Part shown: piece by piece, positions 1 to 12,885 of the stretch
Numbering within the stretch: position 1 is the stretch's first letter
Layout: each line of letters begins with the position of its first letter
Source of the DNA: Caenorhabditis elegans
Taxonomy: Eukaryota; Nematoda; Chromadorea; Rhabditida; Rhabditidae
Direction of reading: 5' to 3'
DNA length: 64,000 nucleotides
Assembly (NCBI RefSeq): GCF_000002985.6
Contig: NC_003281.10
Span: 10,602,001-10,666,000 of the forward strand
The notes under the pieces: generated by a model
Database searches by the model: none
What the model was told of the DNA's origin: nothing
What the model saw: only the letters and a program-made list of their open reading frames with translations
Program-made: the position numbers and the translations under genes

Positions 1-1549
1 TATCCCAACTTCTCCAGAATACGAGTTGATAGGCGTTCGGATATTGCCTGAAAATTCTTGGGTAAAGTTCGCAGGCACATAGGTAGGTAGGCTATATCAT
101 GCCTATCTACCTATGTTCCTGTGAACCAATTTTGACTTGAAATTATCGGAATTCTGAAAATTTTGATTCTATGAAATTTCAAGAAATTCAGAATTTTCAG
201 TGTGTAAAAATGTATCGTTAAAAATGATTTTAATATGGCTTATACATATTTTGGCGGTTCTTCGAATCCATTTTAGACGTTCGAAAAATATTGAATTTCA
301 GAGGTTTTACACATCATTTTGTGAGCCAAATTTAAAGAAATTTCTTGACTTTAAAAACAAGAAAATCGGGCCACAAAATGATGTGTAAAACCTCTGAAAT
401 TCAATATTTTTCGAACGTCTAAAATGGATTCGAAGAACCGCCAAAATATGTATAAGCCATATTAAAATCATTTTTATCGATACATTTTCCCACACTGAAA
501 ATTCTGAATTTCTTGAAATTAAAATGACCTCCCCTGATTCTGAAGATATATGGCGCCTCAAAACACTTTGTAACGCTCGCCTGTTTATTATTTTAATTAA
601 GTTAAAATAATAAATAGATGAGTTAGATAGTGTTTTGCGGCGCCCTATATCTTCCGGGTTCCGAGAAATTTTCCGAGATGCTCTGGCAATAGGCCGTAGG
701 CATACTTTAAAATGAACTTTATGAATATCCTTCGGCTTATGAACAGGATCAGAGATCCCCGACGGAAACTCGATTGAGACACTGGTCACCGCTTTTCTCG
801 TTGGATCATTCTTAGGCTTCTTGAAATTCTTCAAGCATTCTTTGAACGCCGATTCAACTTCTTTTCCGGCTTCCGCAAAACCATTCACATTTTTCGAGTT
901 TTTGATGCACGCGTATTTTCTTGCATCTTGTTCTCTGGGAAATATTGAATTGTAAAATAATTGGGTTACTGTCGTTTTCGAAGTCTTGCGACGAAGCCTA
1001 ACGCTTTTCGCTTTTCAAAATTGATTCCCCGTGGCCGAGTTTTCTCTTCCGCGGCCATCTTTGACTAACTTTTGAATCGCACGAAACATCTCAATATCCA
1101 CTGGAATCGGGATTTCCATGAGCTCCTTCTTGAATACGGTTTTAATTGTCGATTTGTGAGGAGGGGGAGGCGGTTGTTGGCCACACTGAAAATTGTCTAC
1201 TGTATTCTAAGTGCATGCGCCTTTAAATTAATATCATTTTCCACTCAGGATTCACTCCCAGGTTATCAATAGAGCGCGTTGTCCTAATAAAAACCCCAAA
1301 AAACTTACGAGAATTGCGTCATTTTGAGGGTATTTTGGTGACGTCACTGAATCGTAGGAAACGGTTCCAGAAGACGCACTGATACAAGTCACAGGATCCG
1401 CATGAAAATCGATAACGTGCTGAAAGAAAATCGATTAAATACTAGTTTTTTGGTTGGAAAATTGCGGAAAAATCAATAAATTAAAAAAAAATTCTTACAA
1501 TAAATCGTTGTGCAAGTTTGATAGGAACAATCGATCCTTCGCTGCTCAT
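1..1549 (-). CDS. Unrecognised protein, 5' part of gene (continues beyond left edge)
   Basis: Five exons join in phase on the minus strand: 1549-1499, 1419-1309, 1185-1070, 934-706 and 47-1 (running off the window). The first starts with ATG at 1549, reading MSSEGSIVPIKLAQRF. Each donor begins GT and each acceptor ends CAG (TTTTCAG or TTTCCCAG), and the phases fit throughout, so this is a real gene. About 184 residues are visible: a short N-terminus, a run of five prolines near residue 60, then a lysine-rich helical-looking stretch (EVESAFKECLKNFKKPKN). I see no signal peptide, membrane segment or known domain, and I do not recognise the family. The last visible intron (48-705) is filled by two foldback repeats. 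The gene is divergent from rabx-5. The C-terminus and stop lie outside the window. Confidence 0.72.
163..521. repeat. Long foldback (inverted repeat) in an intron
   Basis: Arms of about 150-160 nt at 163-330 and 368-521 are near-perfect reverse complements. For example, GAACCGCCAAAATATGTAT on one side matches ATACATATTTTGGCGGTTC on the other. The spacer is about 38 nt. The element lies wholly in the last visible intron of the left-edge gene and looks like a non-autonomous inverted-repeat element. No coding capacity is evident. Confidence 0.85.
542..654. repeat. Short foldback, about 113 nt
   Basis: The ends GAAGATATATGGCGCC and GGCGCCCTATATCTTC are inverted, as are the inner parts (CAAAACACT with AGTGTTTTG, and TTTATTATTTTAA with TTAAAATAATAAA). 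It forms a nearly complete hairpin in the same intron as the larger foldback. Confidence 0.75.
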
Positions 1550-3369
1550 TTTGAAAATATTGAAATAATTCAATTTTACGGTTTTTCACTTAAAAACACC
1601 ACGTCAAAAGTTTTGAATTTTTTTAATCGATAAATCCCCACGTAATTATTTTTAGGAATTTTTACGGGTATTAAAAAATTCTGAGAATGCGTATTACACA
1701 GAACATCTGACTCGCAAAATATCTCGAAGCGAAAACTACGGTAGTTCTTTAAATGACTACAGTAGCACTTGTGTCGATTTACGGGCTCGATTTTTGTAAT
1801 GAATTTATTTATCGATAGAACATTTATTTAAAAAGCAAAAAAATGAGACTATTATCCGATGAAATATTTGAAAACAAATTCATATCGAAAAATTAGTTTT
1901 TTTCGATTTTTTGATATGAATTTCTTTTCGAATATTTCTTCGGATAATAGTCTCATTTTTTTGCTTTTTAAAAAAATGTTCTATCGATAAATAAATTCAT
2001 TACAAAAATCTAGCCCGTAAATCGACACAAGTGCTACTGTAGTCATTTAAAGAACTACCGTAGTTTTCGCTTCGAGATATTTTGCGCGGCAGATGTTCTG
2101 TGTAATACGCATTCTCAGAATTTTGTGTTACCGTAATAAATCAATTTTGTAATCCGAGAAAAAATCTCTAAAATAAGATTTAAAAAATGCGCAGAACAAT
2201 TTAAACAAAAAATAGTTTTTTGCTAAAAAATGTAACTTTTTTTTGCAAATTTGAAAGAAAAATCCTGTAAAATTTGGTGGAAACTCCGAAATAAGTTGAA
2301 TTTGATGGGCAAACACAAAAACAAAAAATTTCTTCGAAAACTAGCTTTTTTTCTTCAAAATTTTGATTGATCCACATGGAAATCCCCATTTTCCAGGAAA
2401 TTTTCATTGTATTCGTTCTAACAATTCCCCCAGATTGTGTATGTATTCAAAAGTTCATGGCTGGTGGCACGCTCTGAAAACCAATTTCCGAAAAAATCGG
2501 ATTTCCGAGTATGTCCTCTCGATCTTTTCAGAACGAGCAGCTGTTTCCAGCTTTCAAAGCACGATGGAGGCGGAGCTTCCATGAAGACTGAGTAATCGAG
2601 GATGAGAGTGTGAAGACGCAGAGAAGCGAACTTGTGACCGCGTAGAGCCCTCCTCCATCTTCGGCTTGAGTTTCCCTGCCAGACGGGGACAACTTTAGCA
2701 CCAATAGAACCCTCCTGGGTCCATTTTTCTTGGTTTTTGGTCGATTTTTAATTAAAAATTGACAGAAATTCTAGATTTTATGTTTAAATTTATTTTTTTT
2801 TACTTCCAAAAACTTGATTTGATTAAAAATTGAATTTTCACTGAAAATTGGACTGAAAAGTTGGATAATTTAAAATAAATTGGCTCAAAAACCTCTTTAA
2901 TTTATTTTTTTTGCCGAAGATGTAATGTTTTATTAGTCTAGAATTTATTATTATCATTTTCCTTCAATTCAAATTTAGATTAGAAATTCAGCTTCAGAAA
3001 TTTCAGATAATTTATAAATTTTAAGGAAAAAATGTTTTTTTTAATTTACTTTTAAAATAAATACAATTGAAAAAAATTGGAAAATCAAAAAAATCCAATT
3101 TTTCAACTAATTTTAATTTTTTTTTAATCTGAAACATCAGATTTTTTAAAAAATAATTAATAAGCTTTCGCAAAATCTCTAAAGTCAGTTTTTTTCGAAA
3201 TTTTCAATTTTTGTGTGATTTTTCGAAAAATAATTGTGTTAAAATTATTTTTTCTTTAATTTGAACTGTAGTTTTATATTTTCTTCGACCCTTAATTCTC
3301 ATTTTTAAAATTGTTTTTTTCTTCATGAAAAAATTAAAAATTTTTCAGTTTCAAACACCCCACAAAGTA
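1550..3369. other. Intergenic region between divergent genes
   Basis: This stretch separates the left-edge minus-strand gene from rabx-5 and should contain both promoters. It holds the palindrome at 1666-2137. A comparatively GC-rich patch at about 2530-2710 could be a 5' untranslated exon or promoter element; it has no convincing ORF. The rest is AT-rich with no recognisable gene. Confidence 0.6.
1666..2137. repeat. Palindromic element, CTACTGTAG family, copy 1
   Basis: The two arms, about 220 nt each, fold back on each other around position 1900. The outer ends are TTCTGAGAATGCGTATTACA and its inverse followed by GTTACCGTAAT. The inner landmarks (ATTTACGGGCTCGA, ATCGATAGAACATTTATTT) occur in both orientations. 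Six more members of the family occur in this window. Confidence 0.88.
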
Positions 3370-6300
3370 ATGTCAGATAAGCATGGCGAGGAGGACAAGA
3401 AAGCAAAAATGCATTTAAAAGCTAATGATTTAGTGAGTTTTTTCCTATTTTTAAAATTTCCAATATTAATTTTTCCTGAAAAAATAAAAAAAATAAATGA
3501 AAATTTAAAAAATCAAGATTTTTTGAAATTACAGTAACCCAATTTTTAAAGGCGGAATATCGGAGCATCGTTTATATTCATTTTTGAATAAAAATCAATT
3601 TCTTTTTGCAGTTATGTGTCAATGGATGCGGATTCTACGGGACCCCACAGTGGGAGAATCGTTGCTCAAAATGTTGGAGAGCTCATCAGAATGAGATGAA
3701 AAAATGTCAGGATTTTGCGAAGAATAGGTAAAAAATTGAAAAAAAATGCCTAAATTCGAATTTTGAATACTTTTTTAAAGAAAAATTCCAAAAAAAAAAA
3801 CTCTAAAATTAAAAAAAAAATTTCATAATTCCACGAAAATACCTTGAAATATAAGGAAAAAATCTAAAATCTCAGAAAAAACCTGAAATTCCAAGAAAAT
3901 TCGTGGAAATTTCAGAAAAATATCGTTAAAATAAAAATAAAAAACCCCTGAAATTCCAAGAAAAAATCGCTGAAAATTCGAAAAAAAAATTTTCAAATTT
4001 CAGAAAAAAAAAAACCTAATTTTCCGCTCAAATATCCCTTTTTTCCAGATCTCTTCTAAGTTTCGATCAATTCCAAGAGCGGCGTAAATCGACAACAGAA
4101 AGCAAGTCACGTGGCATCAAAAATCTGTTTAAAACGTCTCCGATTCCAGGTAAGTGTGGGGATTTTGCTACGTGGCCGTGAAAAGAAAAACTCGGCCACA
4201 GATTTTTTTTTTGAAAAAAGTTTTAAAATTTGCTATTTTTCAGAAGGCGGAACCAGTTCACCAACTTCCACGTCACCGGCGAGCACACCAACTCGGTGGG
4301 TTTTTAAGAAATTTTATAGTATAAAAAAAAATTTTAGGTGGTTTAAAAAAGTTCTGTTGATTTTTTCAAATTTTAAAGCAAATTATAGACCTTTTCACTG
4401 GTTTTCGAGTGATTTTGTAATTTTCAAAGCCAATTTTCAATAATTTCGAGTTTTTTTTAAAACAAAATATTCAGGAAAAGTGATTTTAACCGATTTTCGG
4501 GTGATTTTAGATAAAAATTCAGATTTTTTTTTGAGGATTTCAGACAAATTTTCAACAATTTTCTACTATTTTTCCAGTTTTGAGGCCGTTGTCTGCAAAA
4601 CAAAAACCAATTTTTCCGCGATTTCGAGCATATTTAGGTTATTTTAGACGTAAAAGATGTTTTTGGATTCAAGATTATTAAAGTTTTTTTTTCTAAAATA
4701 TCTTTTTTTCCGCAATTTTACCAGTTTTTGGACTCTAAAATTTAGGCCAATTTCTGTCAAAAAGTGGGCAAAAAATCTGAGAATTAGTGGTTGTTGTTGT
4801 TTTTTGTTTACGATAGAGTTGTTATTCTATATACAGCTGCTGTGTATATATTTATGCATCTCTGCCACTTTTTTCTCTATACGAATAGACGATGAGCTTT
4901 AGTCGGACGGGAATAGAGAGTTATTTTTTGTGATTTGATTTGGGAAAAAAAGAGGGAAAAGTCTGAAAATGACTGAAAAATGTTTGAAAAACCCTGGAAA
5001 TTCATTTTGAAAGGTTTATAAAACATATTCTCGAAATTTAAAAAAATGCTTTAAAAAGTAGAATTTTTCATAAATTTGCAATTTTGAAAAACAGTTTTAA
5101 ATTATCGGTCAATTTTTGAAAACTGTATAGTTCGAAACAACGTTTGCCTGGGAATTCAAACATGGCTTGATTTTTTTTTTGCAAAATTGAAAAAATATAT
5201 ATGCAATTTGTTCAATTCCTTTTTCAGTCACTACGCTATATTTTCTAGAAGAAAATATATTCTAAGAACATTAATTTCTGAAAAATTTGAGTTCAAAACG
5301 AGCAATTTTAGATGTATAATCTCCCCTCTTTCTCTGTCTGCGTGACCGAATACAAAATGAGAAGTGGTGCGTAAGAAGAAGGAGAGAACTACATTCTAAG
5401 GGCACTTAGATTTCGATCTTTTGAGACTTTTTTCAGTTGGAAAATGGGGTTTTTAGGGGGATTTTCAATGCAAAAATCAGAGAAAATGCTTTTAGAGCAG
5501 TCTGAAAGTGCGGAAATTACCAAAAATTAGCTCAAAACCTAGAGAATATTGCTGAAAATTCAAGTTTCAAACTGAAGTTTTGAATTTTCTAAAGCTTTTC
5601 AGAGTTTTTTTGTTCTAAAATTACCTGTAATTTTCATCTAATTTCACTGGAAAATTGACTTTAAAAGTAGAATTTTAGCCTATAATTGAGGTTTCTAGAG
5701 CACTAAGTATAGAACAATTTTTCAAAAAATTCGTATTAATATGTACCTGAAATCTCATTTCTAAGATAAAGTTCAATTTTGTAATCAATTTTTTTGAACC
5801 TCTTTCTGATCAAAATTGTATAAAAAACCCTAATAGTAAGCATAACTTTTGAATTGACTAAAAAAATTAATTATTATGATTTTTAATATTAAATTTTTAG
5901 CTATTTTAACTAGATTTGGAGTCAATTTTTTGTGGAAAAAAATCGATTTTTATAGGACTTTAGGATAAAAAAGTTTTTTATTTCGAATTTTTAAATCAAA
6001 ACCGAAATACAAACAATTTTCGTATTTGGCAGAACCCAAAAAAAAATCCTAAAACCACTCCAAAATTGGCATTTCTCATTCAAAAAAATTGCACCTTTTT
6101 TGAGCAAATTTGACACCAATTTTTTTTTTCGAGTTTTCGGTTTTATTTTGAGAAAAATCGAAAAAAAAAGGAAAAATTTTCTAACAGTGTTTTTCGGTTT
6201 CCAGGAAGTAATAAAAAATTCATATCGCCACATAATATTATATCAAAGAACATGTTTGTCTGAAAGAAAAAGTTCAACTTTCTTGTGAATGAATAACTAA

Positions 6301-9300
6301 TTAATCACTGACTCATTTGTCTAACAATTCTGAGAATTCTTTTTCCTTTTTCCATTTCTCGTTGACACGTTCTCCTTGTTTTCGAGAGCAGCTTCTCTCC
6401 TAAAGAAGAAAAAAAAGAAAATGTAATTGAGAGGAGCTCGCCGAGCTTGGAAAGACACGGAGAGAGCACACTTTTTGCTTCTGTTCCTGAAAAGTACATG
6501 AACTACTTGGTTAGTCATTGTGCTCACCACTCGTGGGACAAAAGAAAAGTGCATATTCAGATGAAATTTGCATGGCATAATAGAGTAGTTTCTATTAATT
6601 GAAATTGACAATTTGAAAAAAGAATTCGTTATTTCTGGAATTTGGGAAATTAAAGTAGCTTCAAATAGTAAAAAAATTAGTAAAACTGGGGGAAAATGGC
6701 AAATTTTCAAAAAATTTGGACTTTAGAAATTTACAGCATTTCTCAAATCATTAAATACCAATCAGAGGTGGGCGGATATTTTTTCGGATATTTTCTAATA
6801 ATGAATTTATCAATAAGTATCGATGTAGTTATTCTGGAAGACATGTATCCGAACCAAAGAGTAACTATTAAGCAACATTTAATATGATAATCCCTAGAAA
6901 AATTCTACAAGTTTTCCTTACCGAGACCTTAAAACTTATTAGCCGAGCAACATCGGATATCGGATATTACGGATATTACGGATATCGGATAATGGACTTG
7001 CATATCGTTTATACAGAAAACTTGTAGAATTTTTCTAGGTTTTATCATATTAAAATGTTGCTTAATAGTTACTCTTTTGTTCGGATACATTTCTTCCAGA
7101 ATAACTACATCAATACTTATTGATAAATTCATTATTAGAAAATATCCGAAAAAATATCCGCCCACCTCTGATATAAATAGAACCTACTGATATTTTCCAA
7201 ATGATAAAAAAAATTCTAAGTTCAATAAACGGGTGTTTAACTATCCAAAATAGATATCCCAAATAATCGAAGCAAATAAAAAATACCGAAATTAAATATC
7301 AACGGCTTATTTTATTTTTTTGTAATGTATAAATTCATATTCTGTAAAATATAAATCATAAATGTAAATATCTGAAATTTTCAAAAATAATTGTTTGCAT
7401 AGTCTGAAACAGTATAAAGGATTATGTGAAGTTTTCTAAAAATATTTTTTAGAATCATGAAAAAATGTTCAGAAAATTTGGAAATTATGGGAATTTGTTT
7501 GAAACGAAATATTTACTAGAAGCCTCTGAAAATGTCCTTTAAAGTCTGAAATCAGCCTAGATTATTGTTAAAATTCTTGGAATTCTGAAATTTCTGAAAA
7601 CTTCTCTGAAATCGTTTAAAAAGTAAAAACAAATGTGGTTATACAAATAGTGTCAAAAATTGAAAAGTGTAGAAAAATTATGTCACAACTGTATTAAATA
7701 ACATACAAACATGTATTTTAATACGGCTGTGACGTCAGAAATGTATTTCAATAATAAAAACCGTTTTTTTTTACATTTAAAAATCAAAAAAATCAAGAAA
7801 ATTAAATATTTATGAATTCAATACCAAACGACCGAGAAGATCACATGTTTCAAAAATCAAAAACTCAGTCAAAAATAAAAATTTGTTATATTAAAAAAAA
7901 TAGTTGTTTTAATTTAACCTCTGCGAAATCTTAAATTGTTTTATCAAATTTGTTATATCAAACATTTCAAATTGAATTTCAAAGTAAACCAAATAAAAGT
8001 CATTCCAGACGTCGAGAACTCTCCCCGGATTCTCTGGAAGCCCGTCAACAATTCACCGATTTTCTCGTAGCGAATCTCTCAACAGGAATGGCTCAAGAAA
8101 TTGCTCGTTCAGTGAAAAACGCGGTGAATAAGATCTCAGAAATGAGAATGAGCTCAGATGATATGTCAGAACTTGTAATGAGTTATTATCAATATCTTGG
8201 AGAACGAATCGGTGGACATTCGTTATTTGATTCACCGGATTGTAAAGTTAAAGTGGAAGATGTGATGGACCAAGTGGAAAAGTATATATCAACATTTTGT
8301 TATTCAATATTCTTTTGTGCAAATCATGAAGAAGAAGTAGCTGATATGTCGTTGCAAGACCGTATTCGATCACTTCACTGGGTTACTGCTGGATTTCTGG
8401 AAACTAAGATGGTTTTTAAGAAACAAACGGTTCGAGATAAAATTGATGAAGCTATTTCGGAACTTATTGAGATTAATGCAAAACGATCTGCATTTGAGAA
8501 GCTTGATTGTTTGACGAAATCTTGTAAGGCGATTTTTGAGGCGCTTAAGGAGAGTGGTGAGTTTTTATTTTATCTGGAACAGATTTATAAAAATTTTAAT
8601 GATAAATATCAACAAAAAAAAAACAGAAAAATCGGTTTATTTTTCTGAAAAAAAAAGAAATTATTTTCTATTTAAAAAGTGTATAATTTCCAGTTTTCAG
8701 ACAACTTTTTTATTCAATTTTTTAAATTTTTCAAATTAAAATTATTTCAAATACATGAAATTTGAAAAAAAAATTTGGAAAAATATATATTTTTTTAACA
8801 TTTGGAATTTTGACGAAATTTAAGTTTTTTTCTATTTAAATAAATTTTTTTTCAGCATCAAACATAATTTCGTACAAATTTCCTGGACTTTATTGGAATT
8901 GGAAAAATTGGAAATTAAATTGGAAAAAAAATTTCAATCAAAAAATTCGCCGAAAAACTTCAAAAATCCGGTTTTTTGTTTTTAAAATGTATTTCCTAAC
9001 AATAAGTTAGTGGAATTTGAAAAAAAAAGAGTAAAATTTCATCGAAATAGTTTAATAACAGATTTTTAAAAAATTTCTGAACGAATTTTCCGAAAAAAAT
9101 TCCAAGAAAGCCAAATATTTATGAATTCAATCCCAAAAGACCAAAAAAAAATCACCTGTTTCAAAAATCAAAAATTTTCAGAAGCTTCAACATCGGCTGA
9201 CGAATTCCTGCCAACACTAATATACGTTTTATTCCGTGGAAATCCGCCGTTAATTCAATCAAATGTCAAATTTATATCAAGATTTGCAATTCCAGCGAGG

Positions 9301-10833
9301 CTTATGAGTGGAGAAGCTGGTGAATATTTGAATTAAGCATCCAAAATTCTCGAAAAAAAATTTTTATAGAAAAAACTAGATTCTGCAATTTAAAATCTTC
9401 AATTTGGCCAATTTTCACTGGTCCAGGCGACCGGAAAATTATTTTTTTTAATTAAAAAAATTATTCCATGTTGAAGATTTTAGGCGAATTTGGCCCTTTT
9501 TCAATATTTTCAACCTCCTGAACTTTTTTTTTACATATTTTTGAAAATTTTCATATAAAAAATCCACACTTTCGGGGTTATTTTACGTCTATAAAAACCA
9601 AAAAGTTCTAATTTTCAATTCATTTTCCAGCCTATTTCTTCACGAATCTCTCCTGTGCCCTCGAATTTGCCAGAAACATGAATCACGAGAGTCTTCAAAT
9701 GGAAAAATCTGAATTCGAAGCCTACACATCTGGACATTTGGCTCCACCACTCTCAGTTATCAATTCAGCATGTAATCAGGCAATTTATGTACTTGAAGGA
9801 ACTATTGAGACTATAACAAATGTTGCAAAAAAGGCGGGAAGTCTCGCGAAAAACTTGACGAATATGCATGGAAAATCTGATGAGTAAGGGATTTTAGAAA
9901 TTTTTTTTAATGAAAAAAATTTAGTTTATTTATGGAAAAAAACACCGATTTTTTTCATATTTTCTTGAAAAAAAAATACAGAAAAAAAATTTTCAAAAAA
10001 ATTGCTACATTTGATCAGTTTTTATCTAATTTTTTAGGAAAAAAATTTTTGAACTTGTTCTAGAAAAATCAAAAGAAATGATTTTTGTTTTAAAAAAATA
10101 TACCGATATACATTAATTTTTCAGTTTTCATTCATGTTTTTTTTCTGAAAACTAAAAAAATTGTTTAACCAATTTTTCCAAAACACTTTTGGAAACACAT
10201 AAATACCGAAATAAATTGAATTTATTTCAGTGATCTCGAAAAAATGCTCGCGGTGATCAAGGAGACTGTCGATTTCTACCCGACTGATGAATATATGAAC
10301 ATGAAACAATCTGTAAGTGCCATTTTAGGAAAAAAAAGTGTTTTGTTAAAAAAATCATTAAAAAAAAATCTAATTGAAATTAAAATATTTTTCTCGGAGT
10401 TTTTTGAATTACGTGAAACATTGATTTTTTTTTCAAACATTTTATGTCTAAAAAATTGAATTTTTGAAAAAAATATTTTAAAAACTGGAATTCCGATAAT
10501 TTATGTTTGAATATTTTTCTGGAAATTTATTTGTGAAAATTTGGCTAATTTTTTTTTGTGAAATTTATCAATATGTTATGTCTTAAAAATTGAATTTTCT
10601 GAACAATTAAAAAAAACCCTAAAATTTTTCAGATTTTCGCCGAAGAAAAAGAAACTGCCGATATTCTCGTATCACTGTCCCGTCAATCATCTGAATCTGG
10701 TCGTGGAACTCTTACAGACACTCAACCATCAACTCCACAACCTGATACATCTCTAGAATCTCCCCTAATTGCAGAGATTCAAGCAATTAATCTGACTTCT
10801 TCTGGAAATCAAGAGCATGTAGAAGAAGCTTAG
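3370..10833 (+). CDS. rabx-5: RABX-5, Rabex-5-type guanine exchange factor for Rab5
   Basis: Predicted to activate RAB-5 on early endosomes by GDP/GTP exchange. Nine exons fit in phase: 3370-3432, 3612-3727, 4049-4149, 4244-4295, 8009-8556, 9182-9319, 9631-9883, 10231-10312 and 10633-10833, giving 517 residues. Residues 23-42 form an A20-type zinc finger (C-x3-C-x11-C-x2-C), which in Rabex-5 binds ubiquitin. A Ser/Pro/Thr-rich linker follows ([14 protein letters not shown]). The VPS9 catalytic domain covers roughly residues 190-370, with [18 protein letters not shown] and [17 protein letters not shown] containing the conserved Asp, Pro, Tyr and Thr of the family. The C-terminus is polar, with a possible coiled segment. 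The ATG follows a TTTTTCAG acceptor at about 3348, consistent with an upstream exon or trans-splicing. The 3.7-kb intron 4 carries a repeat element. Family assignment is strong; the symbol is from memory. Confidence 0.93.
4296..8008 (+). other. Long intron of rabx-5
   Basis: This 3.7-kb intron is AT-rich and contains no ORF that joins the gene in phase. It holds the foldback element at 6763-7172. A more complex patch near 4780-4930 and another near 5310-5400 (a TCTGCGTGACCG-like segment) stand out from the AT background and could be enhancer or internal promoter sequence, which is inference only. An inner promoter for a VPS9-only isoform is possible but not shown. Confidence 0.55.
6763..7172. 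repeat. Foldback element with tandem GGATAT core
   Basis: Arms at about 6763-6910 and 7022-7172 are reverse complements: CAGAGGTGGGCGGATATTTT on the left and its inverse ending CCGCCCACCTCTG on the right. Each arm is about 150 nt with a few differences. The spacer contains a short tandem run of GGATAT/ATTACGGATAT. It is intronic in rabx-5, so it has no coding effect. Confidence 0.85.
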
Positions 10834-11914
10834 ACTCTTAAAAAGAGGCCTAAAAGCCCAAAAAAAAGACTGTAAATATCTGTAATTTTCCAATTTTCTG
10901 ACTTCCCAACACCTCATCCCCCCAAAAAATTCCCGGTGATAACTGTTGTGCCAAAAGAAAAGCTTAGGTTTCTGAATTTCCTGTGGCCGCCTGACCGAGA
11001 AAAAACTCGGCCACGTGGCAAGCCCCCCGAAACGGGTTTTTCTTAGCTCCCAATTGATTCATGCTTATAGTACCAACCCCACAGCTTTTAATCTTGATTT
11101 TATTCTTAATTTTGAACTTATTTTTGCAATTTTCTATAGGTGGTTCTTTTTTTTTAGAATTTTTGGTGGAGTATTGAAAAAATCGGATTTTGCCAATTAA
11201 AAAAAAAAATTTCCAAAATTTTTTGTATTTGTGAATTTAGAGTAGCGGATTTTTTAATTCGAAAAAAAATTAATTTTTAAAAATTTTCTAGAAAAAAATC
11301 GCCAAATTTTTCCAAAAATTCCAAGTGAAAACTATATTTTGATAGTTTTTTGGGGAAAAAAATTATCAAAAAATTTTAAATCTCATTTTGAAAAATGTTG
11401 GAAAAAAACCTGGAAAATGCAAAAAATTTCCAGATTTTTCAAAATTTTAGTTTGGAAGTTTTTTAATTTTTCTATATTTCTTTTTCTCCAGAAATCTATT
11501 TTTGGATGAAAAATATTTTCCAAAATAACCTTTATCATATACGAACGGAATTTTTGAAAAAAAACCGATTTTTTTTGAAAATGTAAATTAAAAAATGCTT
11601 TAAAAAAATCTCCATTAAAATTCCCAAATCTAGAACATTTTGGAAGTTCCGAAAGGCTTTTTCTCAAAAAAACTTCTCATATTAAATTAATTTTTTTACG
11701 TGATCCAATTTCAAATTTCCTCCAAAATTTACCAAAAAAATCCCAAATTTCTCAAACTCCGTGAACTTTTTCAACCTTAGCCCCGTCCTCATTTTTTATC
11801 TCCCCCACCGTTCTCCCAACTCATGTACTTTTAAATTTCCGTGCATTCCCAATTGATATATTCTTCTCCTCGTGTGTGTGTTTGTATATTCTCCATTTCC
11901 AACACTCTTTCCCA
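10834..11914. other. Intergenic region downstream of rabx-5
   Basis: It contains the rabx-5 3' UTR and AT-rich sequence. A short palindrome at about 10982-11021 (GTGGCCGC...CTCGGCCACG) belongs to the dispersed GGCCGAGTTTTC family. About 170 nt before the next gene the sequence becomes pyrimidine-rich, as expected near a worm promoter or trans-splice region. I see no gene here. Confidence 0.55.
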
Positions 11915-12885
11915 ATGCTACTCGAATTGGCTTTACTTGGACTTGTCGCCTACCTGCTGCTCACCTGGCATCGTAAAGAAGTCGAGAAGGTGAGAAATGT
12001 AATTTGGAGCCAATATTTCAGAAAATTTAGAGAATTTTGGAGCAAAATTTTGAAAAAAATCAGAAATTTAGAGCTAAATTAATCTTGTGAATTTCTCAAG
12101 GCATGTCGATTTACGAAGGATTTTGTATTACACGTGGAAAATTAATTTTTTTAGATGAGTGTAATAATAGATTTCGGCCGAAATTCTTGTTTTTTGACGG
12201 ATTTTTTTTGTATTTATCATCAAAATGTGCAATTTAATTTTTTTTTTCCAGATCTACAGAAAACGAGAATTTGCAATAAAAACCAATAATTGTTTTTTTT
12301 TCAAATTTAACGGCAAAAGTTGTTAAAATATTCAAAAACATCAAATTCTCGTTGTCTGTAAATTTAAAAAATGAGAAAAAAAATGTATAACTTGTTATTT
12401 TTTGATGATATTTTTGAGAAAAAATCCGTTGAAAATACAAGAATAAACCAAAAATATAATTTCAGACTTTTCCACGTGGAGTACAAAATCCCTCGTAAAT
12501 CTACAAAACCGCGCTCCGTCTCTATTTTTTATGCGCCGCCTGTTTTCACAGTAAAATTTGCAATTTCTCTTATTTCCAGGGTGGCGAAGGACTCGGCGCG
12601 GCTGGTCCAATTCTCGAAGAAATGGAGGCACTTGTGCTCAAAATTGCGAGCATCTTCAAGAAACAGGCGGCCGGAAATACCGTATCCGCATCGAAAAGAG
12701 GATCGACACAGAGTCCAGTCATCCGAACAGCTGAAGCATCGACTCAGAGAGCATCGCCGGCGATTGCACAAGTTGAAAAGTTTGAAAGTGTTCGTCAACC
12801 GAGAGAACCGAGAAGCCGATCGAAACATCATGCAAAGCATCGTTCGAAGATGGATAGTGCTTTGAAGGCTGCTTCACAGAATTAA
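11915..12885 (+). CDS. Small single-pass membrane protein, unrecognised
   Basis: Two exons, 11915-11989 and 12580-12885, join in phase 0 (GT...TTTCCAG) to encode 126 residues. An N-terminal hydrophobic stretch, LLELALLGLVAYLLLTW, acts as a membrane anchor or uncleaved signal and is followed by a basic segment (HRKEVEK). After that comes a hydrophobic helical segment (ILEEMEALVLKIASIF) and a basic, Ser/Arg/His-rich tail (PRSRSKHHAKHRSK), probably disordered. The layout suggests a type III single-pass protein with a cytoplasmic tail. An in-frame ATG 39 nt upstream (11876) would add 13 residues; I prefer 11915 because the anchor then sits at the terminus. The gene is 582 nt upstream of mrpl-22 on the same strand. 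I do not recognise a family; it may be nematode-specific. Confidence 0.7.
12108..12508. repeat. Imperfect inverted repeat in intron
   Basis: The segment reading CGATTTACGAAGGATTTTGT near 12113 is mirrored near 12485-12505 by an inverse copy containing TACAAAATCCCTCGTAAATC, and both are next to CACGTGGAAAA or its inverse. Inner pairs such as ACGAGAATTTG and CAAATTCTCGT are also inverted. This is an ageing foldback inside the intron of the small membrane protein gene. Confidence 0.65.

Noticed and set aside
2363..2584. 73-codon open frame upstream of rabx-5
   Set aside because: No splice connection to rabx-5 in phase and no recognisable protein. It may overlap a 5' untranslated region but is not supported as coding.
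6929..7165. Open frames with [18 protein letters not shown] on both strands
   Set aside because: They are translations of the two arms of the foldback element at 6763-7172, so identical text appears in both orientations. Not a gene.
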